This document shows positions 8,258 through 17,611 of a stretch of 64,000 bases of DNA, one piece after another. The stretch covers positions 1,116,001-1,180,000 of the forward strand of contig NZ_CP072390.1 in the NCBI RefSeq assembly GCF_018127785.1, read 5' to 3'. The DNA comes from Prevotella scopos JCM 17725. Its GTDB lineage: Bacteria; Bacteroidota; Bacteroidia; Bacteroidales; Bacteroidaceae. Every line of letters begins with the position of its first letter. Position 1 is the first letter of the stretch. Under the pieces are notes generated by a model. That model ran no database searches, was not told the DNA's origin, and worked only from the letters and a program-made list of their open reading frames with translations. The position numbers were made by a program, and so were the translations under genes.

Positions 8258-9472
8258 CTATAATAATTGGAAGCGGTCGCCAAACTTTATAGCGAACTGT
8301 TGGGCTGTCTGGCCCCAGTTTCGCAATGGCTGAGTCCATTTCTTTTTGATGTTACGATAGGCAAGATATACGAGTTTGAAGAGAGCTTCGTCAGTTGGGA
8401 AAACTCCCTTTGTCTTTGTTACCTTACGTATCTGACGATGATAACCTTCTACAATGTTGGTAGTATACATGATACGTCTGATAGGTTCCGTATAGTCAAA
8501 ATAGTGTGAGAGGTTATCCCACTTGTCACGCCACGACTTGATGACGATAGGATATTGCTTACCCCACTTTTTCTCCAAATTATCGAGTTCTATCTCTGCT
8601 TTCTCCTTAGTTTGTGCAGCATAAACCATCTTCAAATCCTTTAGGAACTCCTTCTGATTCTTGCTGGCGACATACTTCACTGAGTTACGGATTTGATGTA
8701 CAATACATAGCTGTACATCCGTCTTAGGAAATACGCTCTGGATGGCATCTGGGAAGCCCGTAAGGCCATCTACACAAGCTATAAGAATGTCTTTGACACC
8801 TCTGTTTTGAAGGTCTGTAAGTACGCTGAGCCAGAAGTTAGCGCCCTCGCTATGAGATACATACATACCCAGAAGATCTTTATGTCCTTCCTTGTCAACA
8901 CCAATGACATTATATATTGCACGAGATGTTGTAGCACCCGTGTCGTCATGTGCCTTGTAATGGATAGCATCCATCCAAACTATCGGATAGACTTCTTCCA
9001 AAGAGCGTGTGCGCCAGGCTTTTATCTCAGGCCAGACCTTGTCCGTAATGTTACTTATTGTCTCTTTGGATATCTTGGTACCATAGTTCTCTTCAAGGAA
9101 CTTACTTATGTCAGACATGCTCTGACCTGTAGCATAAAGACTGATAATCTTATCGGACAAACCTTCTGCTAATATCGTCTGTCGTTTTTTGATAATCTCA
9201 GGGGTAAAACTCCCTTCTCTGTCACGTGGAGTATCTATTTCTACAGGACCATACTCTGTCTGAACCTCCTTGGACATCTTGCCGTTACGGCGATTAATCT
9301 TTGTGGATGTCTTAGTGTTATAAAGGTGAGAGTCCATCTCACACTCGAGAGCTGAATTGAGGAAATCTTCCAATACACGATGGAATGCACCATCCTTACC
9401 AAACAAAGGAGTACCTTGTTTGAACTGTTCTTTTGCCTGAGACAACATCTCGGCGTACTCGTCTTGTGTCAT
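8258..9472 (-). CDS. IS256-family (Mutator) transposase
   Basis: A 404-residue DDE transposase, full length for the family. The catalytic residues fit D168 (VWMDAIHYK), D234 (ACVDGLTGF) and E341 (TTNIVEGYHRQIRK). The N-terminal third has the helix-turn-helix region GQSMSDISKFLEENYG. The reading frame is uninterrupted, so the element may still be active. Start at ATG 9472. Confidence 0.95.
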   Translation of the reverse strand: MTQDEYAEMLSQAKEQFKQGTPLFGKDGAFHRVLEDFLNSALECEMDSHLYNTKTSTKINRRNGKMSKEVQTEYGPVEIDTPRDREGSFTPEIIKKRQTILAEGLSDKIISLYATGQSMSDISKFLEENYGTKISKETISNITDKVWPEIKAWRTRSLEEVYPIVWMDAIHYKAHDDTGATTSRAIYNVIGVDKEGHKDLLGMYVSHSEGANFWLSVLTDLQNRGVKDILIACVDGLTGFPDAIQSVFPKTDVQLCIVHQIRNSVKYVASKNQKEFLKDLKMVYAAQTKEKAEIELDNLEKKWGKQYPIVIKSWRDKWDNLSHYFDYTEPIRRIMYTTNIVEGYHRQIRKVTKTKGVFPTDEALFKLVYLAYRNIKKKWTQPLRNWGQTAQQFAIKFGDRFQLL

Positions 9473-9553
9473 TTGCTAAATCTAAGTATGCTGATATAAC
9501 AGCGGTTATATGAGTTTATTGTGTTAGCCGTTGACACAGTTGATATGACATCG

Positions 9554-9910
9554 TCACTTTTTACTAATTAAACTAACAAACTTGTATCTATATTCATACA
9601 AATCTTGCATCTCATAACGTGGACCGTATATTTTTACTATGATAAGGTATTCGTGTCCTTCTTCATAGATACTATCAAATCCATCAATATGAAATACAAC
9701 AGATTTTCTCATATCTTTATCAACTATGACGTAGCCTTTATTTTTCGATCTAATAGATGTACCGGGATAGAAGTAGTCTTCTTTATGTGATAATACGCTT
9801 ACCGTATCTGTCTTAACATACTTGTAGTCACCATCTACGTCTTCTTCCTTTGTACATCCCACAAAGAGAAATAACATTAAAGATGCTATAATGTATAGAT
9901 GTTTAATCAT
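9554..9910 (-). CDS. small lipoprotein, stop codon rebuilt by IS insertion
   Basis: A 118-residue predicted lipoprotein with a hydrophobic signal and lipobox (LFVGC, Cys at about 19) followed by acidic KEEDVDGDY. The rest is a beta-rich domain with no recognised family. The IS256 element inserted in its stop codon: before insertion the codon would have been TAA (last T plus two bases now at 8022-8023), and it is now TGA with GA from the IS end. The protein is therefore unchanged. Function is unknown. Confidence 0.7.
   Translation of the reverse strand: MIKHLYIIASLMLFLFVGCTKEEDVDGDYKYVKTDTVSVLSHKEDYFYPGTSIRSKNKGYVIVDKDMRKSVVFHIDGFDSIYEEGHEYLIIVKIYGPRYEMQDLYEYRYKFVSLISKK
9556..9563. repeat. 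right target-site duplication of the IS256 element
   Basis: ACTTTTTA, identical to 8024-8031. Its first base also supplies the T of the recreated TGA stop of the adjacent lipoprotein gene on the minus strand. Confidence 0.85.
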
Positions 9911-10199
9911 AATAATATGAATTAAAAAAATATTTTATCATCACTAAACTCACTTAAATGAGACTATTACTATAGAGGACTGCCTTTCTCTACTTTATTT
10001 TGACACAGTCTATTCTGTTTTATTCCAGTCCATTCCTACCAACACAACCAACGTGTATGTACACCATGTTTTAATAAAAACTAAAAGGAACATCATTCCC
10101 TGCAATAAAAGCCTTTAGATAAAAAAGTCTGCTACTACAGAGAACAACGTTCCTTTGTTACTATTTCTTGACACAGCTTATTGTGTCATAATCTCAAAC
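9911..10199. repeat. intergenic stretch with two diverged direct repeats
   Basis: No gene is seen. Two related blocks lie at about 9964-10017 and 10129-10185. Both run from a TACTA(T/C)AGAG start, through CCTTT and a TACT.T.T segment, to TTGACACAG. The second copy contains GAAC-AAC-GTTC followed by TGTTACTAT, which matches the inverted repeat around the GxxExxY gene at 54.5 kb. TTGACACAG also occurs in the right end of the nearby IS256. These look like remains of a repeat or mobile sequence. Confidence 0.45.
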
Positions 10200-11561
10200 T
10201 TATGCTTCCTTATCGTACTCAAGGTGGAAGTGGGTGATTGTCTCAATACCCTTCAACCAAAGGTCAACTGGCATGTTTTCGTTTGGAGAGTGGATAGCAT
10301 TTGACTCCAAACCAAAGCCCATGAGAACAGTCTTCACACCGAGCAGCTTCTCAAAGGTAGAGATAATTGGAATACTACCACCAATACGTACTGGTAATGG
10401 ACGCTTACCGAATACAGCCTCAAAGCCACGCTCAGCAGCCTTATAAGCTGGGAAGTCAATAGGACAGACATAACCATGGCCACCATGATGCTTCTCTACC
10501 TTCACTGTAACATAATCAGGAGCAACACTATTAAAATAATCTACTACCAACTGGCTAATCTTTGTATGATCCTGATGTGGAACAAGACGAGAAGAGAGCT
10601 TTGCGTATGCCTTTGATGGAATAACAGTCTTCGCACCATCACCTGTGTAACCACCCCAAATACCACATACATCGAATGTTGGACGATAACCAGTGCGCTC
10701 AATTGTGCTGTAACCTTCCTCACCAAAGAGTGCCTTCACGCCGAGGGACTTCTTATATTCCTCCTCATCGAAAGGAATAGAAGCAACTAACTTGCGCTCC
10801 TCAGCAGAAGCCTCTTCAACATCATCGTAGAAGCCAGGGATGCGAATCTTACCATCAGGACCAGTTACGTCTGCTATCAACTTACAAAGGACATTGATAG
10901 GATTAGCCACAGCACCACCGAATGTTCCTGAGTGAAGGTCACGGTTAGGACCAGTCACCTCAATCTGCCAATAAGACAAACCACGCAGACCTGTTGTAAT
11001 AGAAGGTGTATCAGGACCGATAAGACCAGTATCTGAAACGAGGATTACATCGCAAGCTAAGAGTTCCTTATGCTCCTCAATGAATGGGCCGAGGCTACCA
11101 GAACCAATCTCTTCCTCACCTTCAAAGATGAACTTCATATTATGCTTCAACAAGTCATTCTTGTTAAGATACTCGAATGCCTTTGCCTGCATGAATGACT
11201 GCCCCTTATCATCATCAGCACCACGTGCCCAGATATGACCGTCCTTAACAACAGGCTCAAATGGTTCAGTCTTCCAAAGCTCAAATGGCTCTGCTGGCAT
11301 CACGTCATAGTGACCATAAACCAATACAGTCTTCGCATTAGGGTCAACCATTCTCTCTGCATAAACCATTGGATTACCCTTTGATGGCATCACCTCAGCT
11401 TTGTCAACACCTGCCTCAAGCAGCAATTCCTTCCAACGTTCAGCACAGCGTACCATGTCCTCCTTATGAGCAGGTTGTGCACTTACGCTTGGTATGCGTA
11501 TCAGACTGAACAACTCCTCGAGCATTCTGTCTTTATTCTCTTCTACATATTTCTTAATCAT
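10200..11561 (-). CDS. M20-family dipeptidase
   Basis: A 453-residue cytoplasmic zinc peptidase. The M20 pattern is clear: VYGHYDVMP (about residues 81-89) with the metal His and catalytic Asp, GADDDKGQ (about 114-121) with the bridging Asp, FEGEEEIGS (about 146-154) with the catalytic Glu, and a late HSPNEN metal site. No signal peptide is seen. It belongs to the ArgE/DapE/carnosinase-like dipeptidases; the substrate is not predictable. It is a single gene with a TAAATTTG box upstream. Confidence 0.88.
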   Translation of the reverse strand: MIKKYVEENKDRMLEELFSLIRIPSVSAQPAHKEDMVRCAERWKELLLEAGVDKAEVMPSKGNPMVYAERMVDPNAKTVLVYGHYDVMPAEPFELWKTEPFEPVVKDGHIWARGADDDKGQSFMQAKAFEYLNKNDLLKHNMKFIFEGEEEIGSGSLGPFIEEHKELLACDVILVSDTGLIGPDTPSITTGLRGLSYWQIEVTGPNRDLHSGTFGGAVANPINVLCKLIADVTGPDGKIRIPGFYDDVEEASAEERKLVASIPFDEEEYKKSLGVKALFGEEGYSTIERTGYRPTFDVCGIWGGYTGDGAKTVIPSKAYAKLSSRLVPHQDHTKISQLVVDYFNSVAPDYVTVKVEKHHGGHGYVCPIDFPAYKAAERGFEAVFGKRPLPVRIGGSIPIISTFEKLLGVKTVLMGFGLESNAIHSPNENMPVDLWLKGIETITHFHLEYDKEA

Positions 11562-11592
11562 AATTCTTTATTTATTGATTTTCTAATGTACG

Positions 11593-11600
11593 CAAATTTA
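11593..11600 (-). promoter_or_regulatory. -7 box (TAAATTTG) of the dipeptidase gene
   Basis: CAAATTTA on the plus strand is a TAnnTTTG box for the minus strand, 31 bases before the start at 11561. Confidence 0.5.
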
Positions 11601-11807
11601 AGCATCATTTATGACTTTTGCAAGTTTTTCCGTGCTTTTATTATTGTTTACATAACGGAAACGACATAATCGGATATATTTACATACGATATCAATAAAT
11701 GTACAGAAATATTAAGATTTGGCGTTAACTAATAAATAAAGAAATAAAATCTATCATTGATTCCACCTTCTCTTAAATTCAACAAGGAAGCTTTCAATGA
11801 ATTATGT

Positions 11808-11895
11808 TCATGAAAAGAAAGAATTATTATCGTGAAAAAAAATAATTATTATCATGAGAATAAATATTTATTTTCATGATAATAATTTGGACTCA
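11808..11895. repeat. AT-rich tandem array, four 22-bp units
   Basis: TCATGA, TCGTGA, TCATGA and TCATGA start at 11808, 11830, 11852 and 11874, an exact 22-base period. The rest of each unit is A/T-rich, close to AAAANAAATAATTATT. The same family recurs at 28796-28883. The surrounding gap (11562-12014) holds no gene; on the mfd side only a weak hairpin (AACCC...GGGTT near 11952-11969) is seen. Confidence 0.8.
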
Positions 11896-12014
11896 GTGGC
11901 AAATAGCATATAACCTATAGGTTACCAAACTCTTAAAGTCGCAGTCATTCAACCCCATAATAGGGTTTATAAAATAGTGAGAGAGTGAACGATAAAACAA
12001 CCCTCTGTCAATAG

Positions 12015-15000
12015 TTATGACCGAGGATGTTCAATATCACGCAACACCATTACACCCTCTCCTACCATCGCAACATCGCTTACAACCATTGAACGCTTAC
12101 CATTTCGCTCCTTCAAATTGCAACGGCGGGGATGATAACCGATATAGTTGAGTACCTTATCAAAGGCTTCACTCTGATAGTAAACGCTATTTGGATTAGA
12201 AACAAACTGCATCTGCATACGTCCCTGCTTGAGAATAATCTTCTCACAACCCAATCGCTTACCCACACGACGAAGTGCAACGACCTGCATCAGTTCCTCA
12301 CCTTGTCGTGGAACAGGACCAAAACGGTCTTGCAAACGCTTACGATAGGCATCGAGATCTTCATCTTTTTCTATATTATCCAGCTCACGATAAAGCAGCA
12401 TACGCTCAGAACTACCTGGCACGTAATTATCAGGGAAGTACATTTCAAGGTCACTCTCTACGGCACAATCATCAATAAAGTCGTCACCCGAAATCTGCTT
12501 TCCGTCTTCCATTTCCTCTGCATAAAGGTCCTGGAACTCATCGTTTTTCAGTTCCATCACAGCCTGATTGAGGATTTTTTGATAGGTTTCATATCCTAAA
12601 TCCTCCATAAATCCACTCTGCTCAGAGCCTAAGAGATTACCCGCACCACGAATATCAAGGTCTTGCATGGCAAGATTAAAACCACTGCCAAGGTCGGAGA
12701 AAGTCTCCAAAGCTTCTAAACGGCGGCGTGCCTCTGGGTTCAGGGCTGCCAGAGGTGGTGCAAGAAGATAACAGAAAGCCTTTTTATTAGAACGTCCTAC
12801 ACGCCCACGCATCTGATGCAAGTCGGAGAGTCCGAACCGATGGGCATCATTGATAATGATGGTGTTGGCATTAGAAATATCAATACCGTTCTCAACAATC
12901 GTTGTTGAAAGCAACACATCATAGTCATAGTTCATAAAGCCCATAACTATCTCCTCCAACTCCTCAGGCTTCATCTGACCGTGACCGATAGCAATACGAC
13001 AATCAGGCACGTACTTCTTGATAAGCTTTGCTATCTCAGGAAGGTTACTAATGCGATCGTTAACGAAATAAACCTGTCCGTTACGGCTCATCTCAAAGTT
13101 GATAGCATCTGCTATCACTTCATGTGAGAAAGAAGCTATCTCGGTCTGAATAGGATAACGATTAGGCGGTGGTGTACGCATAATGCTCATATCGCGTGCA
13201 CCCATCAGTGAGAACTGGAGCGTACGTGGAATTGGCGTTGCCGACATCGTAAGGGTGTCAACATTTGTTTTTAGCTGTCTGAGTTTCTCCTTTGTCGACA
13301 CACCAAACTTCTGTTCTTCATCAATAATAAGTAGTCCGAGGTCATGCCACTTCACCGATTTCCCTATCAACTTATGCGTACCAACAAGAATATCTATCTT
13401 TCCCTCTGCCAAATCCTCCAATACCTGTTTAGTTTGTTTGGTACTACGAGCACGTGAGAGATAGTCAACACGCACTGGCATATCCTTCAATCGCTTCTTG
13501 AAAGTCTGGTAATGCTGGAAAGCTAATACAGTCGTTGGCACAAGCACAGCCACCTGCTTATTATCCACAGCAGCCTTGAAAGCAGCACGTATAGCCACTT
13601 CTGTCTTACCAAAGCCCACGTCACCACAAACCAGGCGGTCCATTGGGCGTGCACTTTCCATGTCCTGTTTGAGTTCTTGTGTTGCCTTTAACTGGTCAGG
13701 AGTATCCTCATAAAGGAATGAAGCCTCCAATTCATGCTGCATAAAGGAGTCGGGAGAGAAGGCAAATCCCTTTTCACGACGTCGCTTAGCATAGAGTTTT
13801 ATGAGATCGCGCGCAATATCCTTAATACGCTTCTTCGCCCTTTCTTTCAAACGATCCCAAGCACCTGAGCCAAGAACAGACAATCGTGGTGGTTCACCAC
13901 TGTCACCACGCCGATACTTACTAATCTTATAAAGCGAGTGAATAGATACATCGACAATATCATTATGCTGATAAACAAGACGTATCATCTCTTGATAAGA
14001 GTCACCAGCAGGTACACGCACCAGACCGGCAAACTTACCTATTCCAAAGTCTACGTGCACTAAGAAGTCACCTGGTTCCATCTCCTGCAACTCCTTCATC
14101 GTCAAAGCCATCTTACCTTGACGAGCCTTGTCAGACTTAAGGTTATACTTATGGAAACGGTCAAAAATCTGATGATCGGTAAAGAAACATACTTTCAACG
14201 TACTATCAACAAAACCTTCATGTAGTGTTCTATTGACTGGCGTGAAAGGTAAAGTTTCTACCGTCGCATCCTTACCCTCTCCAGACAGTTCGGCTACAGA
14301 TAGATTTTCTGATTCGGGTGATACCTTCGTATCTGACAATGAATCGAAGATATCCCTCAAACGTACAGTCTGTTTCTCACTATCAGCAAAGATATAGAGT
14401 TTATATCCTTGTAAAAGATAGTCGCGAAGCGTCTTAGACAGCAAGTCGAAGTTCTTATGAAAGAGTGGTTGTGGTGATGTACTAAAAGTTATCGTAGCTC
14501 GTGAACCATCTTTTTTCTTTGCTTGATCAGTGATTGAATGATTGACTCCAAACTCTATCCGACGGAAGTCTAACGCATCATTCATCCATCGTGAAGCAGG
14601 AACAAGCTGACCCTCCTTACGGAAAGCCTGCTCTAATTCGCACTGCTCAACTTCTGTCTTACCCTCTAATTTCTCCGCCAGTGCTTGATTCGTAAACCCT
14701 TCATGATAGATATTGTCAATAGCATCACGCACATAAAGGAAATCCTTAAAAGCTAACATTGCGTCACCAGGTAGGAACTGTAGGAAAGGTACCTTCTCTT
14801 CTGAGGCTGTAGCCAGTTCTGGTACAATCTCAATACGCTTCAATTTCTCGTTTGACAGCTGTGTCTCAACCTCAAATGAGCGAATGGTTTCAATATCATC
14901 GCCAAAGAAGTCAACACGGAATGGAAGTTCATTTGAGAAGGAATAGACATCTATAATACTACCACGTACGGCAAATTGTCCAGGCTCATAGACATAATCT

Positions 15001-15545
15001 GTCTCTGTAAAACCAAAGGAACGCAAGGTCTTTTCTACCTCTACAATATCAATATGTTGGTCAACGTTCAATGACAATCGTTGTTCATCCAACTGCTTCT
15101 TAGATACGACAAGCTCTGACAGCGCCGATGGTTCAGTGACAATATAAAGTGGAAGATCGTTATCAGTATCCGATGCAAGGGCGGAGAGACGTGTCAACAC
15201 CTCTGTACGCAGGATTTCATTACCCGCATCACGCTGTCCATATTTCACTGCACGACGATAAGACGAAGGGAAAAACAGCACTTCCGCTACCTTCCCTTCA
15301 CCATCAGCAGGCATAGCAATTGTCTTAAGGTCATTGTAGAAATAACCCGCTTCATCATTGTCATTCAACACGAAAACAGTCGTAGTCTTCCATCGTTCAG
15401 CTATTGATGCAAAGAACATCGGAGCAGCTGAAGCCACGAGTCCTTTCAGGAAAATAGTTTTTACGGACTTATCTTCCTGTATCTTCTGTATCGCTCCTGC
15501 CTGTGGCAGCATAGCGTATAGTTTCTGTATGTCTTGTATCTTCAT
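12015..15545 (-). CDS. mfd: transcription-repair coupling factor
   Basis: A 1176-residue translocase, the usual length of Mfd. It releases RNA polymerase stalled at DNA lesions and recruits UvrA. In order it has a UvrB-like N-terminal module with FPSSYRRAVKYGQRD and VDFFGDDIE, the RNA-polymerase-interacting domain (PGDFLVHVDFGIGKFAGL and the following block), then RecG-like helicase motifs: Walker A GDVGFGKTEVA, the DEEQ box, TMSATPIPRTL, and the QMRGRVGRS motif VI. The C-terminal domain follows. A TAACTTTG box lies 20 bases upstream. No nearby partner genes. Confidence 0.97.
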   Translation of the reverse strand: MKIQDIQKLYAMLPQAGAIQKIQEDKSVKTIFLKGLVASAAPMFFASIAERWKTTTVFVLNDNDEAGYFYNDLKTIAMPADGEGKVAEVLFFPSSYRRAVKYGQRDAGNEILRTEVLTRLSALASDTDNDLPLYIVTEPSALSELVVSKKQLDEQRLSLNVDQHIDIVEVEKTLRSFGFTETDYVYEPGQFAVRGSIIDVYSFSNELPFRVDFFGDDIETIRSFEVETQLSNEKLKRIEIVPELATASEEKVPFLQFLPGDAMLAFKDFLYVRDAIDNIYHEGFTNQALAEKLEGKTEVEQCELEQAFRKEGQLVPASRWMNDALDFRRIEFGVNHSITDQAKKKDGSRATITFSTSPQPLFHKNFDLLSKTLRDYLLQGYKLYIFADSEKQTVRLRDIFDSLSDTKVSPESENLSVAELSGEGKDATVETLPFTPVNRTLHEGFVDSTLKVCFFTDHQIFDRFHKYNLKSDKARQGKMALTMKELQEMEPGDFLVHVDFGIGKFAGLVRVPAGDSYQEMIRLVYQHNDIVDVSIHSLYKISKYRRGDSGEPPRLSVLGSGAWDRLKERAKKRIKDIARDLIKLYAKRRREKGFAFSPDSFMQHELEASFLYEDTPDQLKATQELKQDMESARPMDRLVCGDVGFGKTEVAIRAAFKAAVDNKQVAVLVPTTVLAFQHYQTFKKRLKDMPVRVDYLSRARSTKQTKQVLEDLAEGKIDILVGTHKLIGKSVKWHDLGLLIIDEEQKFGVSTKEKLRQLKTNVDTLTMSATPIPRTLQFSLMGARDMSIMRTPPPNRYPIQTEIASFSHEVIADAINFEMSRNGQVYFVNDRISNLPEIAKLIKKYVPDCRIAIGHGQMKPEELEEIVMGFMNYDYDVLLSTTIVENGIDISNANTIIINDAHRFGLSDLHQMRGRVGRSNKKAFCYLLAPPLAALNPEARRRLEALETFSDLGSGFNLAMQDLDIRGAGNLLGSEQSGFMEDLGYETYQKILNQAVMELKNDEFQDLYAEEMEDGKQISGDDFIDDCAVESDLEMYFPDNYVPGSSERMLLYRELDNIEKDEDLDAYRKRLQDRFGPVPRQGEELMQVVALRRVGKRLGCEKIILKQGRMQMQFVSNPNSVYYQSEAFDKVLNYIGYHPRRCNLKERNGKRSMVVSDVAMVGEGVMVLRDIEHPRS

Positions 15546-15564
15546 CGCTAATGCGTTGTGCTTG

Positions 15565-15572
15565 CAAAGTTA
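15565..15572 (-). promoter_or_regulatory. -7 box (TAACTTTG) of mfd
   Basis: CAAAGTTA on the plus strand, 20 bases before the mfd ATG at 15545, matches TAnnTTTG. Confidence 0.6.
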
Positions 15573-15631
15573 CAACAAAATTCAGACAGAGGGCAATTAT
15601 CTATGAAATTAAGCAGAAAAGTACTTAAAGA

Positions 15632-15663
15632 TTTGGTAGTTTCGTGAACTCTCCTTATATTTG
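15632..15663 (+). promoter_or_regulatory. promoter of the tmRNA gene (TTTG, 20 bp, TATATTTG)
   Basis: TTTG at 15632-15635 and TATATTTG at 15656-15663 are separated by 20 bases. The mature tmRNA begins about 90 bases downstream, so the precursor probably has a leader removed by RNase P. Confidence 0.7.
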
Positions 15664-15755
15664 CAGTCTGATTCAGTGGAAACAGAAGAGGAAATAATAG
15701 GAAAATAAGGATGATTTACGTCTCCTTAAACCTATAAAAATCCTCATAGTACTAT

Positions 15756-16153
15756 GGGCTTGTTTGGATTTGACGGCAAGACGAGATGGTACGTAAGCAC
15801 GCGGAGCATCGTTGACTGGCTCCTAAATCTCAGTTATCGAAAATTTAATTGGCGAAAACAATTACGCTCTCGCTGCCTAACCGAAGTACAGTAGGTTACT
15901 GGCTTTATCCGACTATTAGATAGTTGGACGAGACATCGCTCCGAGGATGTTGTTCCGAATCCGGAGAGTAAGCGATGCAGGTTCAATCGGAAATAGTCAG
16001 TGTATGCCTCGCTGCACTGATGAAATTTTAGAGGATAAGATGTCGGTTGGTGGTCTAGGTCTTGCCGACATACGAAAACCAAAGTCTGGAATAAACGTGT
16101 AGAAAGCGTATGGTTTCCTTGTGCGGACGTGGGTTCGACTCCCACCAGGTCCA
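15756..16153 (+). ncRNA. ssrA: transfer-messenger RNA, tag GENNYALAA
   Basis: A one-piece tmRNA of about 398 bases that rescues stalled ribosomes. The 5' end GGGCTTG (15756-15762) pairs with CAGGTCC (16146-16152) in a 7-bp acceptor stem with two G-U pairs; A16153 is the discriminator and CCA is not encoded. TTTGACGG near the 5' end and GTGGGTTCGACTCCCAC (T arm) are typical. The tag reading frame at 15851-15880 gives GENNYALAA then TAA, a normal ALAA-ending degradation tag of Bacteroidota. A strong hairpin terminator follows at 16191. Confidence 0.96.
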
Positions 16154-16190
16154 CTCGTATACTCTCAATAGGGGTATGAAAAGAATTAGA

Positions 16191-16229
16191 AAAGAGGCAG
16201 TATCAAAGCATTTTTGATACTGCCTCTTT
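16191..16229. terminator. 17-bp hairpin terminator after ssrA
   Basis: A perfect 17-bp stem (16191-16207 with 16213-16229) with A and T ends serves ssrA and the convergent gene at 16264. Confidence 0.85.
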
Positions 16230-16263
16230 CTATATTGCTATCGTTCGAAAACTAATAAGAATA

Positions 16264-17397
16264 TTACTTACACATTGGAAGGAGTGATTTCAAACTATCA
16301 AGATACTTCTGAAGCTGCTTTTTCACTTGTGAGTCACGCTCTGCCTTACAGGCTACTTCAAGGTCCTTAAGGAAAGGCAGATAGTCGGTTTCTGATATGA
16401 AGCGGGCTGCACGCACTCTAACTTTTGCATTATCATCAAAGAGCAGTCCTTGCACCCATCGTTTCGCATCCCACGAACGACATGCTTGCAGCCAGTCAAG
16501 TGCTGCAACCTTCTCGTCAGCAGTACCATAAAGGAAGGTACTATAATAGCCACGCTCCTTCTTTAAGTCGGCTTTTGTCATAAGTATCTCCTTATTATAT
16601 AGGTTAGGATTGACAACTCTTGACGAGTAAGCAACGATAGGCATGTGGAGAGTCCAACGTACCATACGTGGTATCATCCACATCATCCCCGGTGTTGCCT
16701 CTGGATGTGCAATGCTGCTAAAGACACGTCCTTTACCGAGTTCATTGGCGATAAAAAACGGACGATTATTAGTCATATTTGTCGGAGCGTTGCCTTCCTC
16801 ATGTACGTCCGTCTCCATAATTGCCATCGTAGTATAAGGAAGAGGAACACTATCACTCTTTACGAGCACCGGACCTTCATAATACATAACATACGATTTT
16901 CCCCTATCTGCAAGTTCTGGGAAGAGCTTCTTGCCCTCATTAGTGAGTGAAAAGGCGGATATACCATGCCCACGATTATCGTGTTCAATATCGATTGCCT
17001 TAGCACCATTGATGCGCATACAAGCATATTTAGGCGTATCTGTGAAAAGGTAAGCACCAGCGCAGATACCAACGGCTCCCTTTCCTGAGCGAATAAAGTT
17101 ATTGATACGCTTTACGTTCTCTTCACCAAGATTCATATATTGCGTTGTCCCTCCTCCACCAGGAATGATAATAGCATCCAGTTCATTCAAGACACCATTA
17201 GCAATATCGCTTGTAGTGATCGTACGAGCTGTCATATCAGGGTCTAACTGCACAGCCGCAATGGCCTCCCAGATGCACGTCTGTGCACCGCCATTACCTT
17301 CAAATACGCCTACACGTACCTTCTTGTTTCCTCCAGAACACCATGCACTTAACACCATAAAGCACATCGTAAGGGTAAAAATGATTTTTCGTAGCAT
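16264..17397 (-). CDS. BPL_N / class I amidotransferase-like lipoprotein
   Basis: A 377-residue protein with a signal and possible lipobox (LSAWC). Residues about 27-260 form a glutamine-amidotransferase-like fold of the biotin-protein-ligase N-terminal (BPL_N) type: VRVGVFEGNGG, IIPGGGGTTQY, and a nucleophile elbow GAVGICAGAYL with the reactive Cys. The last 100 residues look like HEAT-type helices (DDNAKVRVRAARFI). No ligase domain is attached and the protein is exported, so a biotin role is unlikely. The substrate is unknown. Convergent with ssrA. Confidence 0.75.
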   Translation of the reverse strand: MLRKIIFTLTMCFMVLSAWCSGGNKKVRVGVFEGNGGAQTCIWEAIAAVQLDPDMTARTITTSDIANGVLNELDAIIIPGGGGTTQYMNLGEENVKRINNFIRSGKGAVGICAGAYLFTDTPKYACMRINGAKAIDIEHDNRGHGISAFSLTNEGKKLFPELADRGKSYVMYYEGPVLVKSDSVPLPYTTMAIMETDVHEEGNAPTNMTNNRPFFIANELGKGRVFSSIAHPEATPGMMWMIPRMVRWTLHMPIVAYSSRVVNPNLYNKEILMTKADLKKERGYYSTFLYGTADEKVAALDWLQACRSWDAKRWVQGLLFDDNAKVRVRAARFISETDYLPFLKDLEVACKAERDSQVKKQLQKYLDSLKSLLPMCK

Positions 17398-17611
17398 TGT
17401 TGTTTATGTTAGTTTGTAATCTTATGATAGCCAGATTCATTCAAAGTCAATCAACGACGGACGATACAAATATAGTATTATTCTTTGATACTTTTAAGTT
17501 TGCAGGTATGTTTTAAGTATTTTTAGACTATCGGTTTGTAGCTTTTTATAACTTACAATAATAAGATTTATCAACCATTCTTACCCTCTGTACTCATCGA
17601 GCTAATGCCCA

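Larger units (their letters stand above)
8032..9555 (-). mobile_element. IS256-family insertion sequence, complete
   Basis: A 1524-bp element flanked by an 8-bp duplication (ACTTTTTA). The 30-base terminal inverted repeats agree at 21 positions, including the block AACTGTGTCA then GGCT on both sides. It carries one intact transposase gene on the minus strand. About 225 bases lie between the transposase stop and the left end; they contain a strong hairpin and a possible small transcript. Removing the element and one duplication copy restores the TAA stop of the neighbouring lipoprotein gene, which confirms the boundaries. Confidence 0.92.

Noticed and set aside
11808..11895. CRISPR-like short repeats
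   Set aside because: The 22-bp units are directly adjacent, without unique spacers, and no cas gene is near. They are tandem repeats.
15834..16154. A 106-residue open frame antisense to ssrA
   Set aside because: It lies wholly within the tmRNA, whose stem, tag and T arm are clear; the frame is by chance.
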